Assembly: GCA_002505805.1 (NCBI GenBank)
Contig: DAWB01000013.1
Span: 1,419 to 10,164, forward strand
Reading direction: 5' to 3'
DNA from: Methanosaeta sp. UBA80
Lineage (GTDB): Archaea > Halobacteriota > Methanosarcinia > Methanotrichales > Methanotrichaceae
Length of the DNA stretch: 8,746 nt
Shown piece by piece: positions 6,510 through 8,746 of the stretch; positions within the stretch are counted from its first letter, which is position 1, and each line of letters opens with the position of its first letter. Made by a program: the position numbers and the translations under genes. The notes under the pieces were generated by a model that worked only from the letters and a program-made list of their open reading frames with translations, was not told the origin of the DNA and did no database searches.

Positions 6510-7079
6510 TCAAGAGACGGTTATGGCAGTGGGCAGGCCCAGACTCTCAATCTCAGTTCCTGAGAAGGTCCTCCTGTTGCCTTCCCGGTCTACAAGGGTC
6601 ATATTCTGCAGACGCCAATCACCGCTCATATTTCCAGGCAGGCTGATCTGGCTGGCATAAAAGCCGTCACTTTCCGTTCCGGAGGATCTATTATGGGATG
6701 AGAAGAGCGCGGTTATGCTCTGGCCACCCGGCCCGGAGAATGCCGCCTCCGCCGCCCATATGGCCTGATCATCGATGAGATGGGCGGTGAGGTTGACCGG
6801 CTGGGGAGAGGCCAGGGAGATCTTCAGGGGCTCTATAAATAGGCCGGCGATGCCAGGAGCCTGGTCGTCGGATAAGGGTCCAGCAGGACCGTTCCCTGGC
6901 GGCGCAAGGGGATCGGAAGACTCCTCCGAGGAGAAGCATTGGCTGCTGCTTCCTATCTTGATCTCCTTGCTTATGGAGAAGACCCCCACCAGGTCCTCCA
7001 CGCTCTTGCCATAGCCCGAGGCAGGATATGGTCCGGCCAGCAGTAGGAGAAAGACCAGAATAAGGATTTTAAGAGTCAA
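6510..7079 (-). CDS. secreted protein of unknown function, Ig-like
   Basis: A 189-residue protein I do not recognise at family level. It has a clear signal peptide: short basic n-region MTLK, hydrophobic core ILILVFLLLLAG (5-16), then PYPASG, so cleavage near residue 20-22 is likely. Residues about 48-77 are low-complexity, rich in Ser, Pro, Gly and Asp. Residues about 82-188 read as one beta-sandwich domain: ISLASPQPVNLTAHLIDD, then DGFYASQISLP, GDWRLQNMTLVDREGN. That is the rhythm of Ig-like or extracellular beta domains in archaeal surface proteins. Four N-glycosylation sequons (N96, N130, N150, N159) fit an exported archaeal glycoprotein. No anchor or C-terminal helix is seen, so it may be released. 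The TTG start is forced: the preceding in-frame codon is TGA, and GGGTGA lies upstream. Function unknown. Confidence 0.75.
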   Translation of the reverse strand: MTLKILILVFLLLLAGPYPASGYGKSVEDLVGVFSISKEIKIGSSSQCFSSEESSDPLAPPGNGPAGPLSDDQAPGIAGLFIEPLKISLASPQPVNLTAHLIDDQAIWAAEAAFSGPGGQSITALFSSHNRSSGTESDGFYASQISLPGNMSGDWRLQNMTLVDREGNRRTFSGTEIESLGLPTAITVS

Positions 7080-7087
7080 TCAGGATT

Positions 7088-7093
7088 TCACCC
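7088..7093 (-). promoter_or_regulatory. SD that decides a TTG start
   Basis: GGGTGA on the minus strand lies eight bases before the TTG at 7077-7079 of the secreted-protein gene. A six-pair hairpin (GCCAAT at 7098-7103 with ATTGGC at 7109-7114, five-base loop) sits just upstream in the leader and could affect access to the site. Confidence 0.5.
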
Positions 7094-7254
7094 TTGAGCC
7101 AATGGGCTATTGGCGGACAAATATCTTTCCCCATCGTTATGCCGCTGCAGAAGTGCTCTTTGTTCAGGCGATACTGGCCACAATCAGAAGAGACGGTTTA
7201 TGACCGCTTTCCAGGGAGAAAGTAGATATTCTAGTAGGAAATGGGAATGCGTTT

Positions 7255-7368
7255 ATGAGTGAAGCTAGAGACCGAAAGATGAAGCGCAAACGCAAACTCG
7301 ATGAATTGAAGGCCGAAAAAGTCCTGAGAGCATGCCGCAGCAGGAGGGCCATAGCCAACCAGCTTTAA
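7255..7368 (+). CDS. doubtful small basic peptide
   Basis: An ATG frame of 37 codons gives a strongly basic peptide beginning MSEARDRKMKRKRKLDELKAEK, with 14 Lys or Arg in total and a helix-like heptad feel. The open frame runs back without a stop to 7204 (reading SREKVDILVGNGNAF before the ATG). A neighbouring frame ends at 7225 with a sequence that would join it if one base were shifted. It may be a micro-protein, the remnant of a frameshifted gene, or chance. There is no good SD: GGGA lies about 10 bases upstream. I assign no function. Confidence 0.25.
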   Translation: MSEARDRKMKRKRKLDELKAEKVLRACRSRRAIANQL

Positions 7369-7425
7369 AGGCTAGGTCATATCAGAGCGGTCTCGCCTCG
7401 GCTCGATGAGATTTCGCCCATTCCC

Positions 7426-7432
7426 TTTTTTT
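7426..7432 (+). terminator. T7 tract, terminator or TATA-proximal element
   Basis: Seven consecutive T on the plus strand, 57 bases after the small basic ORF and 65 bases before the NfnA start. In archaea this could end upstream transcription. The following TTTTTTATC could alternatively act as a weak TATA-like element for the NfnA-like gene, with initiation near 7455-7460. I cannot choose between these. Confidence 0.3.
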
Positions 7433-7486
7433 ATCAGCAGACCTATTCACGTCATCTTCTTCTACCTGGAGAGCATCTCTCCGTTC

Positions 7487-7491
7487 GAGGT
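7487..7491 (+). promoter_or_regulatory. SD that decides a TTG start
   Basis: GAGGT six bases before the TTG at 7498. It supports that start over the in-frame ATG at 7525, which would cut off the conserved MFPIVRRRE opening strand of the family. Confidence 0.6.
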
Positions 7492-7497
7492 CTTCAA

Positions 7498-8370
7498 TTG
7501 TTCCCCATAGTCAGGCGCAGGGAGATGGCAGGTGGAGCGATCATCCTCAATGAGATCGCCGCCCCCAGGATCGCTCGCGTTGCTCAGCCGGGACAGTTTG
7601 TGATACTTATGGCCGGCGAGAAGGGTGAGCGAATACCCATGACCATCTCGGATATAGATCCGGTCAAGGGGACCATCACCATCATCTATCATGTGGTGGG
7701 CCGCTCTACAGCCGCCTTCAAGAGGCTTCAGGTGGGCGAGGGCTACAGAAGCTTGGCTGGCCCATTGGGCCGGCCCACTGAGGCGGAGGGCGTCGGCTTG
7801 GCCGTCTGCGTGGGCGGAGGCACGGGCCTTGCAGTAATCTATCCCATAGCCAAGAAGCTGAAAAGCCAGGGCAGCAGGGTGATCAGCATAATCGGGGCGC
7901 GGACGGCAGATCTGGTCATATTGAAGGAGGAGATGGCTGCCGTATCCGATGAACTGCTGATCTGTACCGATGACGGATCTCTGGGAAGAAAGGCCCTTGT
8001 GACTGAGCTGCTCAAAGAGGTCCTGGACAAGGAGAGGCCGGATCTGGTGGTGGCCATAGGGCCGGTAATAATGATGAAGCTGGCGAGCGAGATCACCCGC
8101 CCTCAGAGGATCAAGACCATCGTCAGCTTGAACCCCATCATGATCGACGGCACGGGCATGTGCGGCAGCTGCCGGGTGGAAGTAGGAGGGGAGACAAAGC
8201 TGGCCTGCGTGGATGGGCCGGAGTTCGATGGCCACAGGGTCAACTATGATCTCCTAACGGCCCGCCTTCAGTCATTCCGAGAGGAGGAGCGTGAAGCTAT
8301 GATGCTGCATGAAAAAGAGGAGATGGAGCACTGCCCCATGAAAAAGGAGATGGAGATGGAGGGAGAGTGA
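7498..8370 (+). CDS. NfnA/SudB-type FAD/NAD-binding, [2Fe-2S] subunit
   Basis: A 290-residue cytoplasmic flavoprotein of the ferredoxin-NADP reductase fold, like the small subunit of NfnAB (ferredoxin:NADP+ transhydrogenase) or sulfide dehydrogenase SudB. The FAD domain has PGQFVIL (31-37) and RIPMTISD (45-52). The NAD(P)-binding part has VGGGTGLAVIYPIAK (105-119), CTDDGSLGRK (156-165) and AIGPVIMMK (186-194). The cluster motif is IDGTGMCGSC with C222 and C225, then C237 in ACVDGPEFDGH. Three Cys plus Asp217 match the NfnA cluster pattern and argue against PyrK, which uses four Cys. The TTG start is supported by GAGGT and by the family N-terminus. From about residue 260 the tail is unusually rich in Glu and Met, with H278-C279. 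The expected GltA-like large subunit is not next to it; the next gene is convergent gdhA. Exact reaction unproven. Confidence 0.88.
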   Translation: MFPIVRRREMAGGAIILNEIAAPRIARVAQPGQFVILMAGEKGERIPMTISDIDPVKGTITIIYHVVGRSTAAFKRLQVGEGYRSLAGPLGRPTEAEGVGLAVCVGGGTGLAVIYPIAKKLKSQGSRVISIIGARTADLVILKEEMAAVSDELLICTDDGSLGRKALVTELLKEVLDKERPDLVVAIGPVIMMKLASEITRPQRIKTIVSLNPIMIDGTGMCGSCRVEVGGETKLACVDGPEFDGHRVNYDLLTARLQSFREEEREAMMLHEKEEMEHCPMKKEMEMEGE

Positions 8371-8419
8371 AGAAGCGATTAATGGTGGAAATGAGTTCAG
8401 AGTTAGAGAGATAGTACCG

Positions 8420-8455
8420 AAAAATGAGGCCTCTGCGCCCCAATGACAGGCCTCA
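8420..8455 (-). terminator. intrinsic terminator of glutamate dehydrogenase gene
   Basis: On the minus strand, TGAGGCCT (8455-8448) pairs perfectly with AGGCCTCA (8432-8425) across a 15-base loop and is followed directly by TTTTT (8424-8420). It starts 53 bases past the gdhA stop. The stem may also hinder plus-strand readthrough from the NfnA-like gene, but there is no T-run on that side. No further gene is evident in 8371-8508. Confidence 0.75.
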
Positions 8456-8508
8456 GCCTATGGCGGAGCGCAAAGCACCTCTGCTGGTGGTTTTGAACCG
8501 ATAATTGC

Positions 8509-8746
8509 CTAGACCCAGCCGCGGGTCTTCATGGCATCAACAACCCTGGCCACGGCTACGGTGTAAGCTGCCTGGCGCATATTGATATTGTACTTCTTGG
8601 AGGCGGCCAGTACGCCCTGGTAAGCCATGGTCATCCGCTCGTCCAATTTCTGGTAGACCTCATCAAAGGACCAGCAGTAGCGCATAATGTTCTGCACCAT
8701 CTCAAAGTAGGACACGGTGACGCCGCCGGCATTGGCCAGGAAGTCG
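8509..8746 (-). CDS. gdhA: glutamate dehydrogenase, C-terminal part
   Basis: The last 78 codons plus the stop of a gene cut by the right edge; the frame is open to 8746. The reading begins DFLANAGGVTVSYFEMVQN, the classic glutamate dehydrogenase NAGGV segment and following helix. It continues through RYCWSFDEVYQKLDERMTMA and NMRQAAYTVAVARVVDAMKTRGWV, the standard C-terminal helix with the RGW(V) end. The enzyme interconverts glutamate and 2-oxoglutarate with ammonium, using NAD(P)H; the coenzyme-specifying region lies outside the window. The full protein in this family is about 415-420 residues. It converges with the NfnA-like gene and has its own terminator. Family assignment is confident; cofactor is unknown. 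Confidence 0.95.
   Translation of the reverse strand, partial: DFLANAGGVTVSYFEMVQNIMRYCWSFDEVYQKLDERMTMAYQGVLAASKKYNINMRQAAYTVAVARVVDAMKTRGWV

Larger units (their letters stand above)
7080..7497. other. 418-bp gap without a confident gene
   Basis: The region has lower GC than its neighbours and no recognisable gene. Plus-strand frames give only short products: a 28-codon frame at 7139-7225 ending YDRFPGRK, and a 37-codon basic peptide at 7255-7368, in different frames. A T7 tract lies at 7426-7432. A 64-codon minus-strand frame at 7164-7358 overlaps the basic peptide and lacks features. I found no tRNA, C/D box guide or repeat array. Confidence 0.5.

Noticed and set aside
7164..7358. 64-codon minus-strand frame (MAMALLLRHALRTF...)
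   Set aside because: It has some hydrophobic residues but no real signal peptide, no SD and no family resemblance; it is the complement of the Lys/Arg-rich plus-strand frame.
7370..7425. Possible C/D box guide RNA (CGATGAGA near 7403)
   Set aside because: The C-box match is poor and no CUGA D box is suitably placed.
7462..8235. 257-codon minus-strand frame opposite the NfnA-like gene
   Set aside because: It covers the conserved FAD, NAD and [2Fe-2S] motifs in antisense; its sequence is His/Ala/Asp-rich with no domain logic.
1..8746. Defence island, prophage or insertion sequence around the STAND protein
   Set aside because: No transposase, integrase, terminal repeats, CRISPR or recognised defence genes; the neighbours are housekeeping genes.

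Overview
The window reads as a chromosomal segment of an archaeon, most likely a methanogen of the Methanosarcinales type (Methanothrix/Methanosaeta is my best guess; it rests on remembered protein style, not a search). Support comes from the archaeal-looking protein set (short-form RNase Z, stand-alone PUA protein, GATGAV-type YjbQ protein, secreted protein rich in N-glycosylation sequons), TATA-like boxes in short AT-rich gaps between GC-rich genes, and several TTG starts preceded by Shine-Dalgarno motifs. No mobile element, CRISPR array, tRNA or rRNA is visible.

Layout from left to right. Positions 1-212 are non-coding, with a nested inverted repeat. RNase Z (minus, 213-1130) is divergent, across an AT-rich promoter region, from a 66-residue PUA-domain protein (plus, 1425-1625). 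A 226-bp convergent gap follows. Then comes a 1076-residue signalling-type protein (minus, 1852-5082) with a CHAT-like N-terminus, a STAND NTPase core and C-terminal TPRs. Behind it, on the same strand, lies a cation diffusion facilitator (5139-6023). This is divergent from a YjbQ/UPF0047 protein (plus, 6082-6495) across a 58-bp gap with overlapping promoters. A secreted protein of unknown function (minus, 6510-7079) converges on yjbQ. A 418-bp region with only doubtful micro-ORFs precedes an NfnA/SudB-type flavin and iron-sulfur subunit (plus, 7498-8370). The window ends with the 3' part of a glutamate dehydrogenase gene (minus, 8509-8746), which has a clear hairpin-plus-U-tract terminator.

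Most genes look like housekeeping units in independent short transcripts. The only functional pairings suggested by position are RNase Z with the PUA protein (tRNA/RNA maturation) and the NfnA-like subunit with glutamate dehydrogenase (NAD(P)H-linked redox and nitrogen metabolism); both are inferences.

The most unusual item is the CHAT-STAND-TPR protein. It keeps the family's PWELL landmark, but the segments that should carry the protease His and Cys read LAVPV and SRGGM, and its P-loop has Arg in place of the invariant Lys. It looks like a pseudo-protease/atypical-NTPase scaffold rather than an active effector.
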